Assembly: GCF_000429765.1 (NCBI RefSeq)
Contig: NZ_AUCM01000009.1
Span: forward strand, 77,165-141,164
Direction: 5' to 3'
Source: Gemmobacter nectariphilus DSM 15620
GTDB lineage: Bacteria > Pseudomonadota > Alphaproteobacteria > Rhodobacterales > Rhodobacteraceae
Length of the DNA: 64,000 bases
Shown: positions 16,966 through 27,259 of the stretch, piece by piece
Layout: each line of letters begins with the position of its first letter
Position numbering within the stretch: position 1 is the stretch's first letter
Notes under the pieces: model-generated
The model's input: only the letters and a program-made list of their open reading frames with translations
Told to the model about the DNA's origin: nothing
Databases searched by the model: none
Translations under genes and position numbers: made by a program

Positions 16966-19900
16966 TCACCCCATTTCCGCAAGGCGGGCCAATGCCGCCT
17001 TGACGCGCGAGAGCTCTTCCTCGCGCAGGGCGAGGTTGTCGCGCGCCTCGATCACCACCTCTTCGGCGGCGCTTTCGACGAACTTGGGGTTGGCAAGGCG
17101 CCCGCGCAGGCCACCTGCCTCTTTTTCCAGCTTGGCGGCGGCTTTCTCCAGCCGGGCCTGTTCGGCGGCCACGTCGATCACCCCGGCCAGCGGCAGGGCA
17201 AAGGCGCCGCCTTCGGCCGGGATGGTGACAGAGCCCTTGGGCGCCGCGCCTTCGGTCATATCGGCCAGACGGGCAAGGCGCTTGATCAGCGTCTCGTTGC
17301 GGGCCCAGGCGGCGCGGCCACGATCATCGAGCGAGATCATCACCACCGGCAGATGCAGGCCGACCGGAACGCCCATCTGGGCGCGGGCCGAGCGGATATC
17401 CTCGATCAGCTGGATGACCCAGCGCATTTCGCGCTCGGCCTCGGCATCGACCAGCTCGGGGCCATAGGCGGGCCAGTCCTGATGCGCCAGAAGATTGGCG
17501 CGGGTGCCGGTGATCGCCCACAGCTCTTCGGTGATGAAGGGCATGATCGGATGCAGCAGGATCATCGACTGGTCCAGCACCCAGGCCATCGTGGCGCGGG
17601 TCTCGGCTGCTGTGCCCTCGTCGGCCAGCAGGGGCTTGGCGAATTCGACATACCAGTCGCAGACCTTGCCCCAGACGAATTTGTAGAGCGCATCCGCCGC
17701 GTCGTTGAAGCGGAAGGCGGCCATGGCCTCATCGACCTCGGCGCGCACGCGGGCGGTCTCGCCAATGATCCAGCGGTTCACGGTGGCCTGCGCAGTCGGC
17801 ACGGGGCCGGTCGCATGCCCTTCCCACACGCCATTCATTTCGGCAAAGCGGGTGGCGTTCCACAGCTTGGTGCCAAAGTTGCGGTAGCCGGTGATGCGCT
17901 GCATGTCCATCTTGAGCACGCCGCCCAGGGACGCCATGGCGGCATTGGTGAACCGCAGGGCATCGGCGCCGAATTCGTCGATGATGTCCAGCGGGTCCAC
18001 CACGTTGCCAAGCGACTTGGACATCTTCTTGCCCTTGGCGTCGCGCACCAGGCCATGCAGATAGACGGTGTGGAACGGCACCTGATCCACCACGGCCAGC
18101 TGCATCATCATCATGCGGGCGACCCAGAAGAACAGGATGTCCGCCCCGGTCACCAGCACGCTGGTGGGGAAATAGCGCTGCATTTCCGGGGTGTTCTCGG
18201 GCCAGCCCAACGTGCCGATCGGCCACAGGCCCGACGAGAACCAGGTGTCCAGCACATCGGCATCGCGCCAGACCGGATAGACCAGATGGGTCGGATCTTG
18301 CGACAGGTTGTAATCGGCCAGCGCGGTGGCCAACATGTCCATCGCCTCGGCGCGGCTGGCAACCTCGACCACGCGGGCGTGGTTCAAGGGCATCGGCAGC
18401 GGCGCCAGCGCATCGCGGAACTTGTCGAGCACGGCATCGAAGGTGGCGGCGCAATGATAGACGGGCTCGGCCGAATTGAAGCCGCCCTCGTTCAGCAGGC
18501 GGAAAATCTCCACCTCGTCCAGCGCGTTGTCGCCCTGATCGTCCTTGAAGCCGCCCATGATATCGAGGCCATACCACACCGGGATCTGGTGGCCCCACCA
18601 CAGCTGGCGCGAAATGCACCAGGGCTCGATGTTTTCCAGCCAGTGGTAATAGGTCTTTTCCCCGCTCTCGGGCAGGATTTTCACCTGGCCCGAGCGCACG
18701 GCGTCCAATGCCGGGCCGACGATCTTTTCGGCGTCCACGAACCACTGGTCGGTCAGCATCGGCTCGATGACGACCTTGGAGCGGTCGCCAAAGGGCTGCA
18801 TGATCTTTTTCGCCTCGATCAGCGGGACCAGCGCGTCGGCGCCTTCGGCACCCGGCTTGACCGCTGCCTTGCCAAGGCGCGGGTCATCGGCGCGGGTCAT
18901 CACCGCCAGACCTTCGGCGACGATCTCGGCCACCACCTTTTCGCGCGCCTCATAGCGGTCAAGGCCGCGCAGATGGTCAGGGACCAGGTTCAAGAGGTCG
19001 GTTTCCGCCTCGGTCAGGGTCTGCGCCCCTCGTGCGACCGCCTGCGCGGTGGCCGCCGCCTGTTCATAGGGCAGACCGTCGGCGCGCATGCGCGCCCGCA
19101 TGTCCATCAGGCGATAGCAGGGAATAGCGCCGCGCTTGGCCACGCCATAATCGTTGAAATCATGCGCCCCGGTGATCTTCACCGCGCCCGAACCAAAGGT
19201 CATGTCGGGGTAGTCGTCAGTGATGATCGGGATCAGCCGGCGGTGTTCCTTGGGCCCCACCGGGATTTCGCACAGCATGCCAACGATGGGCTTGTAGCGT
19301 TCGTCATCGGGGTGCACGGCCACCGCGCCATCGCCCAGCATGGTTTCCGGGCGGGTCGTCGCGATGGAGATGTAATCCCGCGTCTCGCGCAGGGTCACGT
19401 TCCCCTCGGCGTCCTTCTCGACATATTCATAGGTCGCACCGCCCGCGAGCGGGTATTTGAAGTGCCACATATGGCCGTCAACCTCGAGGTTCTCGACCTC
19501 GAGATCCGAGATAGCCGTCTCGAAATGCGGATCCCAGTTCACCAGCCGCTTGCCGCGATAGATCAGGCCCTTCTGGTACATGTCCACGAAGACCTTGATC
19601 ACGGCATCGTGGAAATTGCCTTCCTCGCCCGCCGGTGCGCCGGGGGCGCCGGACATGGTGAAGGCCTCGCGCGACCAGTCGCAGCTGGCGCCAAGGCGTT
19701 TCAGCTGGCCGATGATGTTGCCGCGCGACTTGCGCTTCTGGTCCCAAACAAGGGCGGTGAAATCCTCGCGGCTGAAATCGGTGCGGCGCTGGTTGGTTTT
19801 CGCGAGTTCCCGTTCCACCACCATCTGGGTGGCAATGCCGGCATGGTCGGTGCCCACCTGCCACAGCGTGTCATGCCCGCGCATCCGGTGCCAGCGCGTC

Positions 19901-20097
19901 AGGATGTCCTGCAGCGTGTTGTTGAAGGCGTGCCCCATGTGCAGGCTGCCGGTGACGTTCGGCGGCGGAATGACGATGGAAAAGCTCTCGGCCCCCGGCT
20001 TGGCGTTTACGCCTGCGGCAAAGGCGTTCGCCGCCTCCCACCGGGCAGAGATCCGCGCTTCGGCTTCGGTCGGGTTGAAGGTCTTTTCCATCGGCAT
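16966..20097 (-). CDS. valS: Valyl-tRNA synthetase
   Basis: Charges tRNA(Val). It is about 1043 residues, a normal size for a class Ia ValRS. The HIGH-type motif is [13 protein letters not shown] (45-57) and the KMSKS loop is KKMSKSLGN near residue 690. The editing (CP1) domain lies between them, and the C-terminal arm is a coiled coil (about residues 980-1043). Of three in-frame ATGs (20106, 20097, 20091) I prefer 20097, since GAGAGG lies 9 bases before it. Directly followed by murD. Confidence 0.97.
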   Translation of the reverse strand: MPMEKTFNPTEAEARISARWEAANAFAAGVNAKPGAESFSIVIPPPNVTGSLHMGHAFNNTLQDILTRWHRMRGHDTLWQVGTDHAGIATQMVVERELAKTNQRRTDFSREDFTALVWDQKRKSRGNIIGQLKRLGASCDWSREAFTMSGAPGAPAGEEGNFHDAVIKVFVDMYQKGLIYRGKRLVNWDPHFETAISDLEVENLEVDGHMWHFKYPLAGGATYEYVEKDAEGNVTLRETRDYISIATTRPETMLGDGAVAVHPDDERYKPIVGMLCEIPVGPKEHRRLIPIITDDYPDMTFGSGAVKITGAHDFNDYGVAKRGAIPCYRLMDMRARMRADGLPYEQAAATAQAVARGAQTLTEAETDLLNLVPDHLRGLDRYEAREKVVAEIVAEGLAVMTRADDPRLGKAAVKPGAEGADALVPLIEAKKIMQPFGDRSKVVIEPMLTDQWFVDAEKIVGPALDAVRSGQVKILPESGEKTYYHWLENIEPWCISRQLWWGHQIPVWYGLDIMGGFKDDQGDNALDEVEIFRLLNEGGFNSAEPVYHCAATFDAVLDKFRDALAPLPMPLNHARVVEVASRAEAMDMLATALADYNLSQDPTHLVYPVWRDADVLDTWFSSGLWPIGTLGWPENTPEMQRYFPTSVLVTGADILFFWVARMMMMQLAVVDQVPFHTVYLHGLVRDAKGKKMSKSLGNVVDPLDIIDEFGADALRFTNAAMASLGGVLKMDMQRITGYRNFGTKLWNATRFAEMNGVWEGHATGPVPTAQATVNRWIIGETARVRAEVDEAMAAFRFNDAADALYKFVWGKVCDWYVEFAKPLLADEGTAAETRATMAWVLDQSMILLHPIMPFITEELWAITGTRANLLAHQDWPAYGPELVDAEAEREMRWVIQLIEDIRSARAQMGVPVGLHLPVVMISLDDRGRAAWARNETLIKRLARLADMTEGAAPKGSVTIPAEGGAFALPLAGVIDVAAEQARLEKAAAKLEKEAGGLRGRLANPKFVESAAEEVVIEARDNLALREEELSRVKAALARLAEMG

Positions 20098-20157
20098 CTC
20101 GGGCATCCTCTCGGCAACCCCCGCTATGTAGCGCGCGCAGGGGACAAGGGGAAGTAG

Positions 20158-20175
20158 GGCGGGGTTCGCCCCGCC
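20158..20175 (-). terminator. GC hairpin after the lrp-type gene
   Basis: GGCGGGG-TTCG-CCCCGCC, a 7-bp stem with a stable UUCG-class loop, between the Lrp-type gene stop (20213) and valS. No clear T-run follows, so terminator function is tentative. The same stem occurs twice more at 40335-40383. Confidence 0.5.
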
Positions 20176-20212
20176 ATTCTCCGGCGGCGTCGGGGTGAAT
20201 CACGCCCTCCCC

Positions 20213-20644
20213 CTAGACCGCCCGGTCGATCCGGGTCGACAGGTGGATCAGCGATTCCGAGGATTTCACCCCGCTCATCTGGCCGATGCGGTCCAGCACC
20301 TCGTCCAGCGCGGCGGTGCTGGGCGCGGCGACTTGCAGCAGCAGATCGAACCGGCCCGAGGTGGAATGGGCGACCTCGACCTCGGGGACGGTCTTCAACC
20401 GGGTCAGGATGCCGGCCTGGGACCGGGGCTCGATGGTCAGAAGGATCGTCGCGCGGATGCGGGCGGCCTTGGCGGCCTCGCCCAGTTTCAGGGTATAGCC
20501 GGCGATGACGCCCGTGGTCTCCAGCCGCTCCAGCCGGGCCTGAACGGTCGAGCGGGCAACCTTCAACCGCCGCGCGAGGGTTGCCACCGACATGCGCGCA
20601 TCGGCGCTGAGCAGCCCCAGAATGGTTCGGTCCATGTCATCCAT
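20213..20644 (-). CDS. Lrp/AsnC-family transcriptional regulator
   Basis: A 143-residue regulator. The N-terminal winged HTH (residues 1-50: MDDMDRTILGLLSADARMS, with recognition helix ARSTVQARLERLETTG) is followed by a RAM/AsnC ligand-binding domain (about 65-140), the classic AsnC length. It is divergent from the ornithine/lysine decarboxylase gene across 226 bp, so it probably senses an amino acid or polyamine precursor and controls that gene and itself. The target is inferred from position only. Confidence 0.9.
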   Translation of the reverse strand: MDDMDRTILGLLSADARMSVATLARRLKVARSTVQARLERLETTGVIAGYTLKLGEAAKAARIRATILLTIEPRSQAGILTRLKTVPEVEVAHSTSGRFDLLLQVAAPSTAALDEVLDRIGQMSGVKSSESLIHLSTRIDRAV

Positions 20645-20870
20645 CGCGCACCTTCCATTTTGACCGGCGTTTTCGTCGATATAACGATCTCGCGCGACAT
20701 TTCATAGGTTTTCATCGCGCCGGATGTGCCTCATATGCGCGTCCAGAAAGTCTCAGGAAAAGGGCGGCTCATACGCACCTGGCCTGGTTGGATGAAACGC
20801 TCACGCGCTTTCCCCAACCCGTTGTCCGGGGCAAGGATGCTGCGTTCTGTTGGCCCGAAAGGATGCGCCG

Positions 20871-22013
20871 ATGGGACTGTCGAAGACTATCTGGTCGAAA
20901 CCTGCCGAATATCTGACCCGCACGCAGCCGGAACATCCGGTGATGTTCTTTGCCCCCGGCGTGTTGCAAGACACCGCCCGCCGCTTCATCGACGGCTTTC
21001 CGGGGATGGTGACCTATGCCGTCAAGTCGAACCCCGACGAGGCGGTGATCGCGAACCTGGCCGCTGCAGGTCTGCGCGGCTTTGACGTGGCCTCGCCGGC
21101 CGAGATGCTGATGATCCGCCGCCTCGCCCCGGAAGCGGCGATGCATTACAACAACCCGGTGCGCGCGCGGTCCGAGATTGCCGTGGCCGTCGCGCTGGGG
21201 GTGAAATCCTGGGCGGTCGACAGCCGGTCAGAGCTGGCCAAGCTGATCGAGATGGTGCCGGCAGAGGGCGCCGAGATCGCGGTGCGATTCAAGCTGCCGG
21301 TCGAGGGGGCGGCCTACAATTTCGGCGCCAAGTTCGGGGCAACGCAGGAGCTGGCGGCAGAGTTGCTGGCACGCGTGGCGGCGGCGGGGTTCATCCCGTC
21401 GATGACCTTTCATCCGGGCACGCAATGCAGCGATCCCTCGGCCTGGGGCGCCTATATCCACGCGGCAGCCGGGATCGCCCGGCAGGCCGGGGTGCGGATC
21501 GCGCGGCTGAATGTCGGCGGCGGCTTTCCCAGCCATCGGCTGAACGGTGTGCGGCCTGATCTGGGTGCGATCTTTGCCGGGATCGGTGCGGCGGTGGACA
21601 AGGCCTTTGGCGCCGATCGCCCGGCGCTGGTCTGCGAGCCGGGGCGTGCGATGGTGGCGGAATCTTTCACGCTGGCGGCGCGGGTCAAGGCGGTGCGCGA
21701 CGACGAGCATGTGTTCCTGAACGACGGCACCTATGGCAACCTGGACGAGCTGCCGGTGATCGGCGTGATCGACCGGACCGAGGTTCTGGCGCCTTGCGGC
21801 ACCCGCCGCACCGGCGCGCCGCGCCCGCGCATCGTCTTTGGCCCGACCTGCGATTCGGTGGACCGGCTGCCTGGCGCGCTGGACCTGCCGGTCGACATTG
21901 CCGAAGAGGATTACGTCCTGTTCCATGGCCTTGGCGCTTATTCGCTGGCGACCAACACCCGCTTCAACGGCTTTGGCGAGGTTGCGCTGGAGACAGTTCT
22001 GGCGCTGCACTGA
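20871..22013 (+). CDS. odc: Ornithine/lysine decarboxylase, alanine-racemase fold (type III)
   Basis: A PLP enzyme making putrescine (or cadaverine) by decarboxylation. It is 380 residues. PLP lysine in YAVKSNP (49-55, Lys52), glycine loop NVGGGFPSHR, CEPGR (255-259) binding the phosphate, active-site Cys327 in GPTCDSVD (324-331), and HGLGAYS near the C-terminus are all present. The start ATG 20871 has AAAGGA upstream; an earlier in-frame ATG at 20850 lacks a ribosome site. Ornithine versus lysine preference cannot be judged safely. Divergent Lrp-type regulator as above. Confidence 0.9.
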   Translation: MGLSKTIWSKPAEYLTRTQPEHPVMFFAPGVLQDTARRFIDGFPGMVTYAVKSNPDEAVIANLAAAGLRGFDVASPAEMLMIRRLAPEAAMHYNNPVRARSEIAVAVALGVKSWAVDSRSELAKLIEMVPAEGAEIAVRFKLPVEGAAYNFGAKFGATQELAAELLARVAAAGFIPSMTFHPGTQCSDPSAWGAYIHAAAGIARQAGVRIARLNVGGGFPSHRLNGVRPDLGAIFAGIGAAVDKAFGADRPALVCEPGRAMVAESFTLAARVKAVRDDEHVFLNDGTYGNLDELPVIGVIDRTEVLAPCGTRRTGAPRPRIVFGPTCDSVDRLPGALDLPVDIAEEDYVLFHGLGAYSLATNTRFNGFGEVALETVLALH

Positions 22014-22069
22014 GGGGCCGCTCCCGCACCCCTTGAGCGCGCGGGGCGCGCCCAAGGGCTTTGGGCCGG

Positions 22070-22091
22070 GCGCCGCGCGGTCGCGCGGCGC
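22070..22091 (+). terminator. Long GC palindrome after odc
   Basis: GCGCCGCGCG (22070-22079) and CGCGCGGCGC (22082-22091) form a perfect 10-bp inverted repeat with a 2-base centre, 56 bases past the decarboxylase stop. No T-run follows, so it may be a transcript-end stabiliser. Confidence 0.45.
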
Positions 22092-22134
22092 GGCGCCTGT
22101 GCCGGACCTTGCGCGGGATGGCCGGTGGCGGATG

Positions 22135-22167
22135 CCTCCGGCGGGGGTATTTGAAGCAAGGTGAAAG
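22135..22167 (+). repeat. Dispersed intergenic element, copy 2
   Basis: The core reads CCTCCGGCGGGGGTATTTG-AAGCAAGGTGAAAG, the GAAGCAAGGTGAAA subtype also seen in copy 4. It sits one base from the ispE stop in the convergent odc/ispE gap. Confidence 0.65.
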
Positions 22168-22168
22168 A

Positions 22169-23029
22169 TCAGACGGTGGTGCGGTTGGCGTCGCCCAGGG
22201 GGGCGGCGGCAATCCACCAGTCGGGGTGGGTCTGGCGCAGGGCGGTGGCGGCGACCTCGGCCGATGCGGGCGTGCCGAAGAGCGCAAAGCAGGTGGCACC
22301 CGAGCCGGACATGCGGGCAAGGAGAGTGCCTGGCAAGCTGGCGAGGCGGTCCAGGACCATGGCGATCTGCGGGGCGACGGCGATGGCGGCGGGTTCCAGA
22401 TCGTTGCGCTGTGCGGCAAGCCAGCGGGCCAGATCCGGCGCATTGGCCCAGCAGGGAAGGTCCGCGGGCATCGCGGGATTGCTGCGCGAGGTCAGGGCGC
22501 AGAACACCGCCGGGGTGGGCACCGGGATGCGCGGATTGGCAAGAACGGCCCAGACGGGCGGCAAGGGCGGGACGGGGGCGAGATGGTCGCCCACGCCGGA
22601 CATGCGGCAGGTCTGGCCCTGCAGGCAGACCGGCACATCGGCGCCAAGCGCCAGACTGCGCGCGGGATCGGGCAGCGGACAGGACCAGAGCCGCGACAGG
22701 CCATGCAGTGCCGCCGCCGCATCGGCAGAGCCGCCGCCGATGCCCGAAGCAACCGGCAGGCGTTTGTCGAGGGTGATCCGCGCGCCCTGCCCCGGCGCCT
22801 CAAGGGCAGCGGCCGCGCGCAGGACGAGATTGTCGGGCTCGGCCGCCAGGCCAGCGCCTTCGGGGCCGGTGATCCGGAGTGACAGATCGTCGGCCGGTTC
22901 CAGTGTCAGCACATCTCCGACGCCGGCAAAGGCAACCAGGCTGTCGAGCAGGTGATAGCCATCATCCCGCCGTCCGGTCACATGCAGCGTCAGGTTGACC
23001 TTGGCCGGCGCGAAGACCTGAAGCGTCAT
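22169..23029 (-). CDS. ispE: 4-diphosphocytidyl-2-C-methyl-D-erythritol kinase
   Basis: Phosphorylates CDP-ME in the MEP pathway for isoprenoid precursors, cytoplasmic. A 286-residue GHMP kinase. APAKVNL (7-13) and YHLLDS near 25 lie in the substrate site, the ATP loop is [15 protein letters not shown] (92-106), LGADVPVC carries the catalytic Asp, and a third motif [12 protein letters not shown] lies near 240. Its ATG overlaps the stop of the upstream TPR gene (ATGA), so the two are translated together. Confidence 0.95.
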   Translation of the reverse strand: MTLQVFAPAKVNLTLHVTGRRDDGYHLLDSLVAFAGVGDVLTLEPADDLSLRITGPEGAGLAAEPDNLVLRAAAALEAPGQGARITLDKRLPVASGIGGGSADAAAALHGLSRLWSCPLPDPARSLALGADVPVCLQGQTCRMSGVGDHLAPVPPLPPVWAVLANPRIPVPTPAVFCALTSRSNPAMPADLPCWANAPDLARWLAAQRNDLEPAAIAVAPQIAMVLDRLASLPGTLLARMSGSGATCFALFGTPASAEVAATALRQTHPDWWIAAAPLGDANRTTV

Positions 23030-24735
23030 TTCTTGCCGCGGTCGGACAGCGCGGGCAGTCCTTCCTCGGCCAGCACGGCATCAAGGCCTATGTCCAGCTT
23101 GCGGCGGATGCGGGCGGCATCCTTTTCCGTCGGCTCGAAGGACAGCGCGCGATGCCACTGAAACCGCGCCTCGTTCAGACGGCCAACCGCCCAGTAGACA
23201 TCGCCCAGATGGTCGGTAACGATGGGATCGACCGGCATCAGCAGCGATGCCCGCTCCATCTGCGTGAGCGCCTCGGGGTAGCGGCCTGTCAGGAAATAGC
23301 CCCAGGCCAGCGAATCGATGATATAGCCATCGTCCGGGCGCTGTTCGACCGCGCGCTCGATCATGCCAAGCGCCTCGGGGATCTTCACGTTGCGATCGAG
23401 CAGCGAATAGCCAAGGTAGTTCAGCACCTGTGGCTGATCGGGCTGCAAGGCCAGGGCCTTGCGCAGATCGGCTTCGGCCTTGTCCCAGTCCTTGGCCTGT
23501 TCGCGCGCGATGCCGCGGGCATAGAACAGCCCCCAGTGGCGCGCATCGGGCGTCTTGACCAGTGCAATGGCGCGGCCATAGGCCTCGGCGGCGTCAGTGT
23601 TGCGTTCTTCGCGGCGCAGAAGATCGCCAAGCGCCACATGGACGGACAGGAACTGGCCATGGCTGCGCGCCAGATCCTCGGCTGCGGCAATCGCCTCGTC
23701 CTTGAGGCCCAGACGGTACAGCGCCTGAACCTTGCCACTGGCCGCGGCCAGCCGGGCCGGGCTGTCAGCCGGGATCCGGTCATAATTGGCAATCGCGAGG
23801 TCCAGCTGCGACATCGATTCCAGCATCGAGGCCGACAGCAGGATCGCATCTATATGGTCAGGACGCAGGAATTCGGCCATGCGGGCATGGGCCAGCGTCT
23901 GAATGTCCGGCGCCTCGCCCTGAAAGACCGAAGCCAGCAGGAAGAACACCTCGGCCAGACCATCGCGGACAGTGCGCACGGTATCGAAGGGCACCGGGGC
24001 CTCGGCGTCCAGCGCCTTGCGCAGCGCGTCAAGCTCGGGGTCGGTGCCGTCGGCGCCAAAGGCATCGTCAAGGCGGGCGCGGGCCGCATCCTCGCGGTCA
24101 AGCTGCGAGAGGATCTGGGCATGGGCAAAGACCGCGCGCCGCATCCCCATCAAGGGGTTGCGCACATCCGAAAACAGCCGGTCGGCGCCTTCGAAATCCC
24201 CCGCCATCGCAAGGGCAAGCGCCTTGTGATATTGGCCGAACACCTCAAGCCCCTGAGTTTCGGCCAGCTTGTCGAATTCGGCCAGCGCCTGCGCCATGCT
24301 GCCGGCCCCAAGCTGGGCCCAGCCGCGCACCAGGGGATCGACCAGCGGGCTGATCAGCCGGTTTTCAGGGTCGGCCAGATCGGTCAGGGCCTGCTTGTAA
24401 TCGCCGTTCGCCAGCATGTCGGCCAGCCGCACCATGGCCGAAAGCTGGCTTTTCACGCCAAGGCTGCCCAGCCGGCGGGCAACCGGCACAGCGCCCTTGA
24501 TGTCGCCCAGCCCGACATAGGCGGTGATCAGCCCGTCAAGGATCCCGGGATTGGCCGGGTCCTCGGCCAGTGCGCGCAGCAGATAATCGCGCGCCGGCGC
24601 GAAATCCGAGGCCATGTCGGCGGATCGCGCCGCCAGATAAGCGCCGGCCAGCTCGGCACGGCCCGTCACGGGAAGCAAGGCGATCAGGGCCCCGGCAAGG
24701 GCGATGGCTAGGCGGGATCGGCGGATCGGGGGCAA
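23026..24735 (-). CDS. Large tetratricopeptide-repeat exported protein
   Basis: About 569 residues. An N-terminal signal peptide (basic RRSR followed by [17 protein letters not shown], cleavage before ELAG) is followed almost entirely by TPR-like helical repeats (for example [19 protein letters not shown], and [30 protein letters not shown] near the end). I chose the TTG at 24733-24735 because GGAGAA is 5 bases upstream; the nearest upstream in-frame codon (24789) would put 18 odd residues ahead of the signal. TPR proteins of this type scaffold envelope complexes. The partner is unknown. It is coupled to ispE. Confidence 0.75.
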   Translation of the reverse strand: MPPIRRSRLAIALAGALIALLPVTGRAELAGAYLAARSADMASDFAPARDYLLRALAEDPANPGILDGLITAYVGLGDIKGAVPVARRLGSLGVKSQLSAMVRLADMLANGDYKQALTDLADPENRLISPLVDPLVRGWAQLGAGSMAQALAEFDKLAETQGLEVFGQYHKALALAMAGDFEGADRLFSDVRNPLMGMRRAVFAHAQILSQLDREDAARARLDDAFGADGTDPELDALRKALDAEAPVPFDTVRTVRDGLAEVFFLLASVFQGEAPDIQTLAHARMAEFLRPDHIDAILLSASMLESMSQLDLAIANYDRIPADSPARLAAASGKVQALYRLGLKDEAIAAAEDLARSHGQFLSVHVALGDLLRREERNTDAAEAYGRAIALVKTPDARHWGLFYARGIAREQAKDWDKAEADLRKALALQPDQPQVLNYLGYSLLDRNVKIPEALGMIERAVEQRPDDGYIIDSLAWGYFLTGRYPEALTQMERASLLMPVDPIVTDHLGDVYWAVGRLNEARFQWHRALSFEPTEKDAARIRRKLDIGLDAVLAEEGLPALSDRGKK

Positions 24736-24816
24736 GGCGGTTCTCCGGTCGGGTGCCCCGAAGCTAGGGCCGCAAGGGTGCCAAGGCAATGCGCCCCGGC
24801 ACCGATCACGCGGGTG

Positions 24817-26469
24817 TCACATGTTCGGATAGTTCGGCCCGTCACCACCTTGGGGCGTGGTCCAGGTGATGTTCTGGCTGGGATCCTTGATGTCGCAGGT
24901 CTTGCAGTGGACGCAGTTCTGGAAATTGATCTGGAACCGCGCCTCGGCGCCCTCGCCGATCACCTCATAGACGCCGGCCGGGCAATAACGCTGCGCAGGT
25001 TCGGCATATTCGGGCAGGTTGATCTTGATCGGGACCGAGCCATCCTTCAGCCGCAGATGGCAAGGCTGGCTTTCCTCGTGGTTGGTAAAGCTGAAGGCCA
25101 CGTTGGTCAGCCGGTCGAACGACAGCACGCCATCGGGTTTCGGATAGTCGATCGGCTTGAAGTTCTTCGCCTTGCCGGTCGCCGCCGCATCGGTCTTGCC
25201 GTGCTTGAGCGTGCCAAAGAGCGACAGGCCGAACAGGCTGTTGGTCCACATGTCGAACCCGCCCAGCGGCAGCGCCGCCGCCAGACCCAGTTTCGACCAC
25301 AGCGGTTTCATGTTGCGGACGGGCTTGAGATCCTTGGCGATCGGGCCCGAGCGCACGTCGGCCTCATAGCTCGACAGTTCATCCCCCTGACGGCCCGCCG
25401 CGATGGCGGCATGGGCGGCTTCGGCCGCTGCCTTGCCCGAAAGCATCGCATTGTGGTTGCCCTTGATGCGCGGCACGTTGACCATGCCGGCCGAACAGCC
25501 CAAGAGCGCCACGCCCGGCGCCACCAGCTTGGGCAGCGACTGCCAGCCGCCTTCGGTGATCGCGCGGGCGCCATAGGCCACGCGCTTGCCGCCCTTCAGC
25601 AGCTCCGCCACCACCGGGTGATGCTTGAAGCGCTGGAACTCCATGTAAGGATAGAGATAGGGGTTTTCATAGTTCAGGTGGACGACGAAGCCGATATACA
25701 CCTGATTGTTTTCAATGTGATAGATGAAGCTGCCCCCGCCCGCGCGGTTGCCCAGCGGCCAGCCCATCGTGTGGGTGACGGTCCCCTCCTTGTGCTTGGC
25801 GGGGTCGATCTCCCAGATCTCTTTCATGCCGATGCCGAATTTCTGCGGCTCTTTCCCGGCAGAGAGATCGTATTTCGCGATCACTTCCTTGGACAGGCTG
25901 CCGCGCACGCCTTCGGCCAGCAGGACATATTTGCCATGCAGCTCCATGCCCGGCTCGTAATGCGGGCCGGGGGTGCCATCGGCGTTCAGCCCCATCTCGC
26001 CAGCGATGACGCCCTTGACCTCGCCGTTGTCGCCATAGACCAGCGCGCTGCACGACATGCCGGGGAAAATCTCGACGCCCAGCTCCTCGGCCTGCGCGGC
26101 CATCCAGCGGCAGACATTCGCCATGCTGACGATATAGTTGCCGTGGTTGTTCATCAGTCCCGGCATCGGCCAGTTCGGAATGCGCAGCGACCCGGCCTCG
26201 CCCAGCATCAGGAAATTGTCCTCGCGCACCGGAACGGTGATCGGGGCGCCCTTTTCCTTCCAGTCGGGAATCAGGGCATCAAGGCCCGAAGAGTCCAGCA
26301 CGGCGCCGGACAGGATATGCGCGCCGACCTCGGAGCCCTTTTCCAGCAGAACGACGTTCAGGTCGGGCTCCAGCTGTTTCAGGCGGATCGCCGCCGACAG
26401 GCCCGCGGGCCCGCCGCCCACGATGACCACATCGTATTCCATCGCCTCGCGTTCGATCGCTTCTGCCAT
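24817..26469 (-). CDS. etfD: Electron transfer flavoprotein:ubiquinone oxidoreductase
   Basis: Membrane-bound flavoprotein that oxidises reduced ETF and reduces ubiquinone. It is 550 residues. FAD-binding GGGPAG (18-23), a ubiquinone-binding middle domain (GYIVSMANV... GNRAGGGSFIY region) and the C-terminal [4Fe-4S] site with Cys496, 519, 522 and 525 (CVHCKTC) are present. The start MAEAIEREAMEYD follows GGAGGCAGCT. Its substrate proteins EtfB/EtfA are encoded at 36764-38436. Single gene, divergent from greA; upstream DNA holds a CCTTGCTAGCGAAGG partial palindrome (26522-26536). Confidence 0.96.
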   Translation of the reverse strand: MAEAIEREAMEYDVVIVGGGPAGLSAAIRLKQLEPDLNVVLLEKGSEVGAHILSGAVLDSSGLDALIPDWKEKGAPITVPVREDNFLMLGEAGSLRIPNWPMPGLMNNHGNYIVSMANVCRWMAAQAEELGVEIFPGMSCSALVYGDNGEVKGVIAGEMGLNADGTPGPHYEPGMELHGKYVLLAEGVRGSLSKEVIAKYDLSAGKEPQKFGIGMKEIWEIDPAKHKEGTVTHTMGWPLGNRAGGGSFIYHIENNQVYIGFVVHLNYENPYLYPYMEFQRFKHHPVVAELLKGGKRVAYGARAITEGGWQSLPKLVAPGVALLGCSAGMVNVPRIKGNHNAMLSGKAAAEAAHAAIAAGRQGDELSSYEADVRSGPIAKDLKPVRNMKPLWSKLGLAAALPLGGFDMWTNSLFGLSLFGTLKHGKTDAAATGKAKNFKPIDYPKPDGVLSFDRLTNVAFSFTNHEESQPCHLRLKDGSVPIKINLPEYAEPAQRYCPAGVYEVIGEGAEARFQINFQNCVHCKTCDIKDPSQNITWTTPQGGDGPNYPNM

Positions 26470-26704
26470 AGCTGCCTCCGTGTCGGGTCGCGCGCCCGTG
26501 CGCGTGGGTTCCTGCTTGGCGCCTTGCTAGCGAAGGGGGCCGCAACGGTCAATCGTAACGCAACATCATTGCGCGAAAGACAAGCCCGACGACATGCTTT
26601 GTGCGCGCCCGCCTGACCGGAAAAACCGCCGGCACCGCCCGTGCGAGGCAGACCGCAAGGGGCTTGCATTCGCACCGCGCAGGGGTCAGGTATTGGGAAA
26701 GACC

Positions 26705-26743
26705 GACAGGCGCCGCACCCCGTGCATGGGGACGGCGCCTGTC
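26705..26743 (+). promoter_or_regulatory. Leader hairpin ahead of greA
   Basis: GACAGGCGCCG (26705-26715) pairs perfectly with CGGCGCCTGTC (26733-26743), with an inner CCCC/GGGG stem (26718-26721, 26728-26731). It ends 19 bases before the greA ATG. There is no T-run after it, so attenuation or RNA-stability control is a guess. Confidence 0.5.
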
Positions 26744-26762
26744 TACACGAAGGGTGCCGACG

Positions 26763-27233
26763 ATGGAAAAGATTCCGATGACCCGCGCCGGGTTCGACCT
26801 GCTGGACGCCGAGCTGCGCCAGCTGAAGTCCGAGGAACGCCCGGCCGTGATCCGCGCCATTGCCGAAGCGCGCGAACATGGCGATCTGTCGGAAAACGCC
26901 GAATACCATGCCGCGCGCGAGAAGCAGAGCTTCATCGAAGGCCGCATCAAGGAGCTGGAGGCGATCCTGGGCCGCGCCGAGGTGATCGACACTGCGCGCC
27001 TGTCCGGGTCGATCAAGTTCGGTGCCCGCATCACCATCATCGACGAGGATACCGAGGAAGAGCACCACTATCAGATCGTGGGCGAAGCCGAGGCCGACAT
27101 CGAACGTGGTCTTCTGAACATCAAGTCGCCCCTGGCCCGCGCCCTGATCGGCAAGGACGAAGGCGACAGCGTCGAGGTTCGCACCCCCGGCGGGGAACGC
27201 AGCTACGAGGTGCTTTCGGTCCGCTACGAATAG
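26763..27233 (+). CDS. greA: Transcription elongation factor GreA
   Basis: Rescues backtracked RNA polymerase by stimulating RNA cleavage. It is 156 residues. An N-terminal antiparallel coiled coil has the acidic tip in [11 protein letters not shown] (about 38-48, the catalytic Asp/Glu), then a FKBP-like C-terminal domain ([11 protein letters not shown]). Length is normal. The start ATG 26763 is preceded by GAAGG. A long in-frame extension to 26601 is not supported. The gene is followed 26 bases later by a conserved membrane protein gene. Confidence 0.96.
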   Translation: MEKIPMTRAGFDLLDAELRQLKSEERPAVIRAIAEAREHGDLSENAEYHAAREKQSFIEGRIKELEAILGRAEVIDTARLSGSIKFGARITIIDEDTEEEHHYQIVGEAEADIERGLLNIKSPLARALIGKDEGDSVEVRTPGGERSYEVLSVRYE

Positions 27234-27259
27234 GGGCCCTCGGAACAGGAGGCCACCGC

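Noticed and set aside
16735-20157. Plus-strand open frame of 1140 codons opposite valS
   Set aside because: It is the antisense of valS, its composition is that of a GC-rich shadow frame, and it has no family motif or ribosome site.
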